This document shows, piece by piece, positions 43,109-50,210 of a stretch of 64,000 nt of DNA. The translations under genes and the position numbers were made by a program. The stretch spans positions 1-64,000 of the forward strand of contig CAWHZU010000003.1 in the NCBI GenBank assembly GCA_963833885.1, read 5' to 3'. Below the pieces are notes generated by a model. That model saw only the letters and a program-made list of their open reading frames with translations. It did no database searches and had not been told where the DNA came from. This DNA comes from JASHPR01 sp963833885 (lineage in GTDB: Bacteria > Actinomycetota > Actinomycetes > Streptosporangiales > Streptosporangiaceae). Position 1 is the stretch's first letter. Every line of letters begins with the position of its first letter.

Positions 43109-44056
43109 GTGCCTCTTACCCCGCGCCCCTCTTCTCGTGCAGGCCACGACAGCCACGTGCGTCGACGGCGTTTCACGGTGGCCGCGCTCGCCGCCGTGGT
43201 GATGGCGGCGGCTCCGCTGGCCACGGCGGCCAGCCCGGCGGCGGCCGCGCGCGTCGCCAGCCACCCCAGCCTCGCCTACCTGAAGGCGCACGCCAACCAG
43301 GTCCACATGGGCTGGGAGCTGAGTCCGCGCAATGCCACCAGCCCGCCCCCGCTCAGTTCGATCCCGCTGCTGTCCGGCGTCCTGGGCGAGCAGTCGGCCG
43401 CCCGGCAGCTCACGTCGGCCGCCTCGTCGGAGGTGCTCGGCTTGGACGTGTCCGCCGCCCAGGGCGACGTGAACTGGAGCACGGTCAAGGCCGACGGCGC
43501 CCAGTTCGCCTACGTCAAGGCGACCGAGGGCACGTACTACACCAACCCGGACTTCACCCAGCAGTATGAGGGTTCCTACGACGCCGGGCTGATCCGCGGC
43601 GCATACGCGTTCGCTAACCCGAGTTACTCCAGCGGCACGGCCCAAGCCGACTACTTCGTCGCTCACGGTGGTGGCTGGTCGGCCGACGGCAAGACCCTGC
43701 CCGGCGTCCTCGACATCGAGTACAACCCCTACGGTGCTGAGTGCTACGGCCTCAGCCAGTCGGGCATGGTGTCGTGGATCAGGGCGTTCGTCAACGAGTA
43801 CCACGCCAAGACTGGCCGCTGGGCCGTGATCTACAGCACCACCGACTGGTGGACCACGTGCACCGGCAACAACAGTGGCTTCGGCTCGGAGGATCCGCTG
43901 TGGCTGGCCCGATTCGCGAGCAGCCCGGGCACGCTGCCCGCAGGCTGGGGCTTCTACACGATTTGGCAGTACGCCGACTCCGGCACCTTCCCCGGTGACC
44001 AGGACGTGTTCAACGGCTCGTCCGCCCGGCTCTCGGCGCTGGCCCTCAACACCTGA
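43109..44056 (+). CDS. Secreted GH25 muramidase (lysozyme)
   Basis: This is a 315-residue protein. An N-terminal basic stretch and hydrophobic core (RRRRFTVAALAAVVMAAAPL, cleavage near AAAA) form a signal peptide, possibly Tat-like because of the Arg run. The GH25 domain starts at VLGLDVSAAQGDVNW with Asp113. The catalytic LDIEYN carries Asp202 and Glu204, and WAVIYSTTDWW, DPLWLARF and IWQYADSGTFPGDQDVF follow. It hydrolyses the MurNAc-GlcNAc bond of peptidoglycan outside the cell. GTG start at 43109 is set by AGGAGGA five bases upstream. It has no cell-wall-binding repeat. Confidence 0.9.
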   Translation: MPLTPRPSSRAGHDSHVRRRRFTVAALAAVVMAAAPLATAASPAAAARVASHPSLAYLKAHANQVHMGWELSPRNATSPPPLSSIPLLSGVLGEQSAARQLTSAASSEVLGLDVSAAQGDVNWSTVKADGAQFAYVKATEGTYYTNPDFTQQYEGSYDAGLIRGAYAFANPSYSSGTAQADYFVAHGGGWSADGKTLPGVLDIEYNPYGAECYGLSQSGMVSWIRAFVNEYHAKTGRWAVIYSTTDWWTTCTGNNSGFGSEDPLWLARFASSPGTLPAGWGFYTIWQYADSGTFPGDQDVFNGSSARLSALALNT

Positions 44057-44212
44057 ACCGGTCATGACGGTGGGCAGCTAGGACGTTCACGCGTTCTGGC
44101 TGCTCACCGAGACCAATCGCACGCCTGCCGCGGCACCAGCAGCGCCTGACCCGTCGCTTCATCCGACCGGACGGCCATGTGCACGTCGGCCGGGGCCTGG
44201 TAATTCTCGGGG

Positions 44213-44329
44213 TCACATTTTCCTGATCTTCAGGTACTGCCGTATGTCCGGCAATGACATGACTGCCAGAAGCCCGAGGCCGGCGGCGGCGGCCATGGTT
44301 ATTGCCGTGACGTATCCGAGTGTTCGCAT
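44213..44329 (-). CDS. 38-residue single-pass membrane protein (DUF6893-like)
   Basis: ATG 44329 is preceded by AGGAGGCACGCG. The product starts MRTLGYVTAITMAAAAGLGL, continues LAVMSLPDIRQYL and ends with the basic KIRKM. One hydrophobic helix followed by PD.RRYL.IRRM is the pattern of tiny actinobacterial proteins I associate with DUF6893. It probably sits in the membrane with its basic tail in the cytoplasm. It follows the small genes at 44459 and 44668 on the same strand. Confidence 0.65.
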   Translation of the reverse strand: MRTLGYVTAITMAAAAGLGLLAVMSLPDIRQYLKIRKM

Positions 44330-44458
44330 CGCGTGCCTCCTGTTCTTCAGCTGATCGGTGTCATCGGTTCCGGGCCGGAGTCTGCGGGTCGCGGCGGTGG
44401 TGCCTCAGTCTGGGCTCGCGGCACGTTCATGCTCGCTTCGGGGCGGCGGGGGGCGTGC

Positions 44459-44533
44459 TCAGTGCCGCCGCAGCATCATGACGACGAGCACGATGATCAC
44501 GATCACGATGATGGTTCCGATGCCGATAAACAT
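44459..44533 (-). CDS. 24-residue hydrophobic membrane peptide
   Basis: ATG 44533 after GAGAGGAA encodes MFIGIGTIIVIVIIVLVVMM plus LRRH. It is a single transmembrane helix with a basic end. It lies between two other small genes on the same strand and downstream of one of the repeated CTAG dyads. Good RBS and clean length support a real gene; its function is unknown. Confidence 0.55.
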   Translation of the reverse strand: MFIGIGTIIVIVIIVLVVMMLRRH

Positions 44534-44667
44534 GGGGGTTCCTCTCAGATGCGCGCCGGCCGCGGGGGACGGAGCGGGGTGTGGCTGGCTGGGCAGGTGC
44601 TGGGGTGACCGGGCGGGCCCGGCAGCGGTGGCCGGTGGCCGGTGGCTGCCGGGCTGGCCGACCGCGG

Positions 44668-44940
44668 TTACATGTCCTGGTAGATCTCGATGCGCGGCTG
44701 GCCTTGGACGCCGGCCTGCGCCATGGCGTCGCGCAGTTCGGTGCTGGCGAGGAATGTTTCGGCGTCGGCTGTGGTGGCGAAGCCGTGGGTGACCAGCAGG
44801 TTGCTGGGGTCGTCGCTGGCCCGGTAGACGCTCTGGCGGGTTACGCCGCCTGTTTTCTGGGTGGTCTCGAACTCGTCGTAGGCCTTGCGCCAGGTCTCGT
44901 AGTCGGTGACGCGGTGCTGGACCATTGCTGTTACTGCCAT
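44668..44940 (-). CDS. Small dimeric alpha/beta-barrel-like protein
   Basis: This 90-residue protein begins MAVTAMVQHRVTDYETWRKA and continues YDEFETTQKTGGVTRQSVYR, then NLLVTHGFATTADAETFLAS. The beta-alpha-beta-beta pattern with DYxxWxxxYD is that of ferredoxin-like dimeric barrels related to ABM/cyclase-type proteins. No catalytic residue is evident. ATG 44940 follows GGAAGG. The CTAG dyad at 45029 lies in its upstream region, so it and the two following membrane peptides may be one stress-controlled unit. Confidence 0.75.
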   Translation of the reverse strand: MAVTAMVQHRVTDYETWRKAYDEFETTQKTGGVTRQSVYRASDDPSNLLVTHGFATTADAETFLASTELRDAMAQAGVQGQPRIEIYQDM

Positions 44941-45028
44941 GGGAGACCTTCCATCGGCTCCCCGGGGCTGGCTGGTTGTTCCGGCGGTGCTCCCGGGTGT
45001 GTTCACAGACTATTGGAGTATTCAAAAA

Positions 45029-45046
45029 CTAGCAATTTTTTTCTAG
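45029..45046 (-). promoter_or_regulatory. CTAG dyad, copy A
   Basis: CTAGCAATTTTTTTCTAG on the plus strand, about 90 bp before the minus-strand gene at 44940. It fits CTAG-n-AAT-nn-(A/T)TT-n-CTAG, seen also at 45167, 48370 and 49890. Confidence 0.7.
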
Positions 45047-45166
45047 TAATTCCTGGATAGTTTTGGTGCCGGGCTTCTTGCCAGCCACGCGGCGGCCCTG
45101 GCGTGCATCACCGGGCGAGGCTAGTCAGGAAGCCCAGCTCTCCCACCAGGAAAGCTATCGCAGTTT

Positions 45167-45184
45167 CTAGAAATAAATTGCTAG
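45167..45184 (+). promoter_or_regulatory. CTAG dyad, copy B
   Basis: CTAGAAATAAATTGCTAG, about 120 bp before the LapA-like gene (45305). It is identical to copy D at 49890, and the match extends to 25 bp on including AGTTT and TT flanks. Confidence 0.75.
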
Positions 45185-45304
45185 TTTCTGGCTTCAAGCG
45201 TAGCCTTGAGCAGGCCCCGGGAAACAGCGGCGTAAGGCCCCGGCCAGCCGGGAGCCGGCCCGGATCTCCGCGGGGCCGGCCCCGCTCGCGGAAGAAGCAG
45301 CGCC

Positions 45305-45655
45305 ATGACCGAACAGCAAGCGCCACCAGGCACCACCCGTGACCTGCCGCCCCCCTCCGCCAACGGCACCGCCCCGCCCTCCCCGCAGGCGCCCCGGCGC
45401 AGGACGGCGCACACCCGGATCAGCGGCGTGCGCACCGCGCTGATCGCCGGCGTCGCCCTCCTCATCGTGGTGCTGATCTTCATCGTCCAGAACGCGCACG
45501 CCGTCAACATCAGCTTCGTGGGCGCGCACCTGCGCCTGTCGCTGGCCGTGGCGCTGTTGCTCGCGGCCATCGCCGGTGCCCTACTGATGGCCGCCGCCGG
45601 AACCGCCCGGATCACCCAGCTGCGCCGGGTCATGCGACGCAACCGGCGCAAGTGA
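45305..45655 (+). CDS. LapA-domain small membrane protein
   Basis: This is a 116-residue protein. A Pro-rich cytoplasmic N-terminus (about 40 residues) precedes TALIAGVALLIVVLIFIVQN, then AHAVNISFVGAHLRLSLAVA and LLLAAIAGALLMAAAGTARI, with a basic tail (LRRVMRRNRRK). Two transmembrane helices with QN...V.F...H and G.A.LL.A..G identify the LapA/DUF1049 (YciM partner) family of envelope proteins. A CTAG dyad lies upstream. Confidence 0.87.
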   Translation: MTEQQAPPGTTRDLPPPSANGTAPPSPQAPRRRTAHTRISGVRTALIAGVALLIVVLIFIVQNAHAVNISFVGAHLRLSLAVALLLAAIAGALLMAAAGTARITQLRRVMRRNRRK

Positions 45656-45797
45656 CAGGCCAGCTAACGGCGGCAGGCAACCGCGACCGGCAGGCTCGCG
45701 GCCATGCGCCGCGGGAACTGTCCCCGCACCGCAGCCTGCCCCGCACCATCGGCAGCCGCGCACCACGCACGTCACCGGCCTAAGGAGGCAGTTCAGC

Positions 45798-45893
45798 ATC
45801 ATTACCTGGACCATTCTCGGCCGCGCGCAGTTGACGCTCGCTGACTTAACGACAAGCCGTGCCGCAGCTCGCAGCGCGGAAGACGACGACTAG
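45798..45893 (+). pseudogene. Possible remnant of a GlsB/YeaQ-type membrane protein
   Basis: AAGGAGG (45782-45788) is followed by a frame reading IITWTILG, the usual start of GlsB/YeaQ/YmgE transglycosylase-associated proteins, but without an ATG. It then diverges to RAQLTLADL and stops at 45891. The glycine-rich membrane part is missing. Low confidence. Confidence 0.3.
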
Positions 45894-45903
45894 GAGACAT
45901 TTC

Positions 45904-46044
45904 ATGCAGATTAGCTACGCGCTGCGTAGCACCTATCCGCCGACGCTGTGCGGGCTCGCCACGTTCGCTGCGGCGCAGCTCGCGCACCGGCCCCGGCCGG
46001 GCGCCTCATCGCTCGCCGCGGAACGGGCGGGAGCGTCGGCATGA
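45904..46044 (+). pseudogene. Glycosyltransferase gutted to a 46-codon ORF
   Basis: TAGGAGAC then ATG 45904 encodes MQISYALRSTYPPTLCGLAT and FAAAQLAH, the N-terminal beta strand and loop (STYPPxxCGLATF) of a family of group 1 glycosyltransferases that normally precede the gene at 46041. It then jumps to RPRPGASSLAAERAGASA and a TGA overlapping the next start (ATGA), as a natural C-terminus would. Some 350 residues are absent, apparently by one in-frame deletion. Confidence 0.6.
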
Positions 46045-47096
46045 GCTACCCTGCTGCGCCATTCCGGCACCTGCAGCGGCTGACCGATAACATCGGCCTA
46101 CTTGAGCATGCTGATGGCGTCGTGCCCCGGCATGAGCACGGCTACTGCGTCGATGACGTCGCCCGCGGCTTGGTGGTGGTGTGCCGGGAGCCGTCGCCAT
46201 CTCAGGAGCTCATCACGCTGGGGCGCCGCTACCTCTACTTCCTTGCGCAGGCACAGTCGCCGGACGGCAGGTTCCGGAACCGCCTCGGTTACGATCGCCG
46301 GTGGCGCGACCATCCCAGGGCAGAGGACTGCTGGGGCCGCGCCCTCTGGGGCCTCGGCACCGCCGCCGTGCGAGGCGCGACGCCCGGGATCCGGGAGGAG
46401 TCACTGAGCCGGTTTGGCCGCGGTGCCCAAGTCTCGTCCGCCTGGCCGCACGCCATGGCATTCGCCGCGCTCGGCGCCGCCGAGATACTCGACTGCTGGC
46501 ACGACCATTCCGGTGCGCTCACCCTCCTCGACAAGGCCTGTGCGATCATCGGCCAGGCGCGCGCAGACCCGGAGTGGCCGTGGCCGGCGCGCAGGCTGAC
46601 CTACGCGAACGCGGCCATCGCTGAGGCCGTCATCGTTGCCGGCTCGAACCTGGGCCGCGACCGGGTGCTGCGCGACGGCCTGCGCATGCTCGAGTGGCTG
46701 CTGACCGTCGAGACCCGAGATGGCCACCTGTCGGTCGTGCCTGCCGGGGGCTGGGGCCGGGGTGAGGACCGCCCCGGCTTCGATCAGCAACCCATCGAGG
46801 TGGCCGCGCTGGCCGATGCGTGCATGCGTGCAGCAACCGTCACCGGTGACAGCAGCTGGCTTGCTGGCGCGGAAATGAGTGTGTCCTGGTTCCTCGGTGA
46901 CAACGACGCCAGGCTCCCGCTGCTCGACGAGCGGACCGGCGGAGGATGCGACGGCCTCAGCCGTGAAAGTCGCAGCCGCAACCAGGGAGCCGAGTCGACG
47001 CTGGCGATGATCTCCGTGCTGCAGCTAGGTCCTCGCCTGGCCGCGCTCATTGACGACACCGGCGTCGGCCGCCGCGAGACCGCGAGCCGGAGTTAG
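46041..47096 (+). CDS. Alpha/alpha-toroid protein of glycosyltransferase-linked family
   Basis: This 351-residue protein begins HLQRLTDNIGLLEHADGVVP, then RHEHGYCVDDVARGLVVVCR. Repeated helical hairpins follow (RYLYFLAQAQSPDGRFRNRL; RAEDCWGRALWGLGTAAVRG; YANAAIAEAVIVAGSNLGRD; IEVAALADACMRAATVTGDS). The (T)DNIG.L.HA and GYC.DD.AR motifs define a family usually encoded beside a glycosyltransferase and thought to act on glycans. Here that partner survives only as the 46-codon remnant overlapping this start by ATGA. The reading frame is intact; its activity is unknown. Confidence 0.8.
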   Translation: MSYPAAPFRHLQRLTDNIGLLEHADGVVPRHEHGYCVDDVARGLVVVCREPSPSQELITLGRRYLYFLAQAQSPDGRFRNRLGYDRRWRDHPRAEDCWGRALWGLGTAAVRGATPGIREESLSRFGRGAQVSSAWPHAMAFAALGAAEILDCWHDHSGALTLLDKACAIIGQARADPEWPWPARRLTYANAAIAEAVIVAGSNLGRDRVLRDGLRMLEWLLTVETRDGHLSVVPAGGWGRGEDRPGFDQQPIEVAALADACMRAATVTGDSSWLAGAEMSVSWFLGDNDARLPLLDERTGGGCDGLSRESRSRNQGAESTLAMISVLQLGPRLAALIDDTGVGRRETASRS

Positions 47097-47137
47097 GCGG
47101 GTTGGCGGACCCTTCGGGGCGCCGTTGAAGGACGCGG

Positions 47138-47938
47138 TCAAGCGGCGCCGGCTGGCAGGCGGGCGGATGCGGTGAGCACGGGCACTGGCGCATCTTCATC
47201 TTGACCTGCGGCGGCCGAGGGTTCAGTCAGTCCTGCTGGGGCTGTGCGGTCGAAGAACCGCAGTAGTTCCACAGGGACGGGCATGACCAGGGTGCTGTTC
47301 TTCTCGGCCGCAACTTCGACGACGGTCTGCAGCAGCCGCAGCTGCAGCGCGGCCGGGTCGGCGGCCATGACGGCGGCGGCTTGGGCGAGCTTTTTGGATG
47401 CCTGGTACTCGCCGTCGGCGGAGATGATCCGGGCGCGGCGTTCCCGCTCGGCCTCGGCCTGCCGCGACATGGAGCGTTTCATCGATTCGGGCAAGGAGAC
47501 GTCCTTGACCTCGACCCGTTCCACGCGGATGCCCCAGGGCTGCTCGGTGGGCTCGTCGATGACGTCTTTGAGGTGCGCGTTGACCTTGTCGCGCTCGGAC
47601 AGCAGCTCGTCCATGGTGCTCTGGCCGATCACTGACCGCAGCGAGGTCTGGGCGACCTGGGATACGGCGTAGGTGTAGTTCTGCACGTTGATGATGGCCT
47701 TGAGCGGGTCGACGACCCGGTAGTAGACGACTGCATCCACGCGCAGGGTGACGTTGTCGCGGGTGATGGCCTCCTGGCCGGGCACGGGCGCCGCGATGAT
47801 CTGCATGTTCACTTTGCGGAGCCGGTCGGTGAACGGGTTGACCCAGGTCAGTCCCGCCTCGCGGGTCCCGGGAAGCGCCCGGCCGAAGCGGAAGACGATC
47901 CCTCTCTCGTACTGTGTGACGATCTTGAAGCCGAACAT
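47138..47938 (-). CDS. Slipin/SPFH-domain protein lacking the usual membrane anchor
   Basis: This 266-residue stomatin-like protein has FKIVTQYERGIVFRFGRALP, GLTWVNPFTDRLRKVNMQII, ITRDNVTLRVDAVVYYRVVD, VGQ-like AQTSLRSVIGQSTMDELLSE, GIRVERVEVKDVSLPESMKR and ARIISADGEYQASKKLAQAA. Slipins organise membrane microdomains. Members normally begin with a 20-30 residue hydrophobic segment before Y.RGV.FR.GR; here Met 47938 (after AGGGATAGGA) leads directly into that motif, and no hydrophobic codons lie upstream. A truncated 5' end is possible. Confidence 0.85.
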   Translation of the reverse strand: MFGFKIVTQYERGIVFRFGRALPGTREAGLTWVNPFTDRLRKVNMQIIAAPVPGQEAITRDNVTLRVDAVVYYRVVDPLKAIINVQNYTYAVSQVAQTSLRSVIGQSTMDELLSERDKVNAHLKDVIDEPTEQPWGIRVERVEVKDVSLPESMKRSMSRQAEAERERRARIISADGEYQASKKLAQAAAVMAADPAALQLRLLQTVVEVAAEKNSTLVMPVPVELLRFFDRTAPAGLTEPSAAAGQDEDAPVPVLTASARLPAGAA

Positions 47939-48369
47939 CCCGGCCGTCCTATCCCTCGGCAAGGCGCGCCGGGCTTGCATAGTTTCGCATCAGCGAGATT
48001 AAGCAGAATCGTCAGCTGCAGGACGCGAGGAACTGCGTAGCTGCGCGGTCGCACCAACCTGGGCCCGCAAAGTAAAGCAAGTCAGTCGTTGGGCGCGGAC
48101 TCCGCCTGGCTGCTGGATCCGGCTGCTCATCCGCATAGCGGGACCTGATACATGAGCGCGCCTGGCAGCGGCAAGACCAGCGGCCTGGCCTGGCGGTCTG
48201 AGAGGGACACCGGCGGCCTCAGCCGGGTACGCGACACCATCGTGGCCATTTCAGGGCTGATTACGATGACCGCCATGAACATGAGCACCTCCGGTAACCC
48301 CAGGTAGCTGGCCGCCGTCGGCGGCTGAGACCGGTGCCTTGTCTGCGACGCTACGCTAGTGCTATAAAA
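47939..48369 (+). other. Intergenic region with a possible 51-codon ORF
   Basis: No sure gene. A plus-strand frame 48152-48307 starts MSAPGSGKTSGLAWRSERDT and ends NMSTSGNPR, but lacks a clear RBS and resembles nothing known. The following AT-rich 60 bp hold CTAG dyad copy C and the promoter area of the regulator at 48403. Confidence 0.35.
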
Positions 48370-48387
48370 CTAGCAAATAACTTCCAG
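48370..48387 (+). promoter_or_regulatory. CTAG dyad, copy C (degenerate), before the winged-helix regulator
   Basis: CTAGCAAATAACTTCCAG, 15 bp before the TTG start at 48403. It is a weaker match to the 18-bp dyad; its outer flank (AAAACTAGCAAAT) matches copies A and D in reverse. This position suits autorepression. Confidence 0.65.
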
Positions 48388-48402
48388 AATTGGATGGGAT
48401 AG

Positions 48403-48696
48403 TTGTCTGCCGCGAGCTGGACCTTCCTGACCAACCACGCACGAGTCCTGCTGTGCATCGCACAGGACCCGGGCGTCCGCCTCCGCGACATCGCGGCCAG
48501 GCTCAACATCACCGAGCGCAGCGCCTACGGCATTGTCACTGACCTGGCCCAGGCCGGGTACGTCGTCAAGCAGAAGGACGGCCGCCGCAACCGCTACCAG
48601 ATCCAGGCGCACCTCCCGCTGCCAGAGTCCACAGGCCGGGAGCGCACCGTGGGCGAGGTTCTGGCTCTCCTCACCGGCGACAACGTGCCGCCGTGA
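48403..48696 (+). CDS. Small winged-helix (MarR/ArsR-like) regulator
   Basis: This is a 97-residue protein. SWTFLTNHARVLLCIAQDPG, VRLRDIAARLNITERSAYGI, VTDLAQAGYVVKQKDGRRNR and YQIQAHLPLP form one winged helix with a wing (KQKDGRRNRY). It matches a common actinobacterial single-domain HTH family. A TTG start at 48403 is inferred, since ATG 48393 is followed by a stop. It has no sensor domain. A CTAG dyad lies directly upstream, making it the best candidate for the protein that reads the four dyads in this region. Confidence 0.82.
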   Translation: MSAASWTFLTNHARVLLCIAQDPGVRLRDIAARLNITERSAYGIVTDLAQAGYVVKQKDGRRNRYQIQAHLPLPESTGRERTVGEVLALLTGDNVPP

Positions 48697-48859
48697 GCGA
48701 CCGGGGCCACACCCCGGCCGGGCCGGGTACCTGATCTCTGAAGGTGGCGGCGGGCGGGGCCTTGCCGCCATTCACGCCTGTGCGGCCCGTCATACGCGTC
48801 GGAGCACGGCCGGCCAAGGGCTCTCCCGCCGGTGGCCGCGGCTTCGGTATCGGCCCTTG

Positions 48860-49588
48860 TCAGGTTGCGGCGAGCCGGTCCGCCGGATTGAGGGCCTGCC
48901 GTAGGCGGGTTGCGGTTGCGGCGACTGCCGGGGAGGAGATCAGGGGATGGCGGCCGAGGGCAGACAGCAGGGATCGTGCCGCCGTGTCCAGGGCGTCGTC
49001 GTCGGTGCCATGGCGGGCGCGGGCCATCGCGCGCAGGGCTGGAGTGAACCTTCGGCTGGGATCGGCATCGCGCCATGCGTCGGCGCAGGCTAGAACGGCG
49101 GCGGCCGCCCCGCGTAGTTCACCGGCGTCCGCTGGGACCCGGGGCGGGCCCGCGAGCCTGTTCGCGGGCCCGGGGTGTGCTATGGCAGCTCGCCCGGTTG
49201 CGGCCGCCTTGCCGTACTGGGCGCCGCGCGCCCCGGTTGACGCGGCGTGGACTGTGGGGAAGTTCGCCAGGTGGCGGTGGAGCCCGGTGATCTCCAGCAC
49301 CTGGGCGACTTGTGGCGAAACCGCGGCCAAGCGCAGGAAACCGCCGAGCAGCCCGGCGCGGCGCGCAGTGCTGACTAGCACCGCGAGCCCGGTGGCGTCA
49401 CAAAAGCTCACCTTGGACAGGTCGATAACAAGCCGGCTGGAGCCGGGCCGTAGAAAGCTGAGAAGCTGCTCGCGCAGCGCCGGGGCATTGGCAATGTCCA
49501 GTTCGCCAGCCAGCTCGGCGATGGTGATGCCACCCTCGCTCTGGGCGGAAAGGTCCAGGACGCGGTGGACCGTTGTCGCGGAGTTCAT
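48860..49588 (-). CDS. STAS-domain anti-sigma-factor antagonist-like protein
   Basis: This is a 242-residue protein. Residues 18-115 form a STAS domain (GITIAELAGELDIANAPALR, RLVIDLSKVSFCDATGLAVL, LLGGFLRLAAVSPQVAQVLE). The position phosphorylated in SpoIIAA (Ser of DS-S/T-G) is Ala65 in D64-A-T-G, so switching by a kinase anti-sigma factor at that residue is not possible unless Thr66 is used. The C-terminal 100 residues are helical and unassigned. Partner switching in stress sigma control is the likely role. No anti-sigma gene is nearby. Confidence 0.85.
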   Translation of the reverse strand: MNSATTVHRVLDLSAQSEGGITIAELAGELDIANAPALREQLLSFLRPGSSRLVIDLSKVSFCDATGLAVLVSTARRAGLLGGFLRLAAVSPQVAQVLEITGLHRHLANFPTVHAASTGARGAQYGKAAATGRAAIAHPGPANRLAGPPRVPADAGELRGAAAAVLACADAWRDADPSRRFTPALRAMARARHGTDDDALDTAARSLLSALGRHPLISSPAVAATATRLRQALNPADRLAAT

Positions 49589-50210
49589 GACGGGTCTCCG
49601 ATCAGATTGAGACGGAACAGGCTGCCTGACGGCTGCCGCACCCGGCGTACATGCGCCGCGGCCAGGGTGGGCTCAATTGCACCCCGGCGGCTGGCCGGTG
49701 CCGGTACCTGCGAACAAGGCAAAAGAACTCTCTGACCGACCGGCTGCTCCGCTTCGAGCTGAAGGCGGTTGTGCCGCCGTCGTTGCCATGGCTCCGCCGC
49801 ATCCCGAGGTCGTGCGCCAGGGGCAGCGGCTCAAGGCGATGGACTTCCCGGGAAGCTGCAGCTGTGCACGCCTGAGATTACCATAGTTTCTAGAAATAAA
49901 TTGCTAGTTATATGCTACCAGCGTAGGAGGATGGAGATTCGGACTGCGTGCCGTCCGCCGCTTCCGCCCGGCGCGACAGCGTGTCCGCTGGTCCGGATAT
50001 TCATGGCAGTCACCCCGGAGTTTTGCCGAGCAGCGGCGGTGGCAGCGCGCTGGCCATTTGTTACTCACTCACGGCCAAGTACTCGACCGTCGCGTTCGCC
50101 CTGACGTAGTCTGCGGGTGTTGCTCCGGACCCCGGCAGCTGTCCTCGCAAAAGCAGGAGCGGCGCAGGAAGCGGAGTTTTTTGCGTAACGATCAGCATCG
50201 GCAAGGCGCA
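49589..50210. other. Intergenic region with CTAG dyad copy D
   Basis: No gene that I can support. The dyad at 49890 is followed by TATATGCTACC and GTAGGAGG (49923-49930). ATG 49931 directly abuts that AGGAGG and opens a short frame MEIRTACRPPLPPGATACPL, whose spacing is poor. The next true gene starts at 50211. Confidence 0.4.
49890..49907 (+). promoter_or_regulatory. CTAG dyad, copy D
   Basis: CTAGAAATAAATTGCTAG, identical to copy B over 25 bp including flanks, in an AT-rich island upstream of the flippase-like membrane protein at 50211. Confidence 0.75.

Noticed and set aside
42623..44065. Minus-strand 480-codon frame
   Set aside because: Most of it is antisense to the GH25 muramidase; the remainder is unrecognised.
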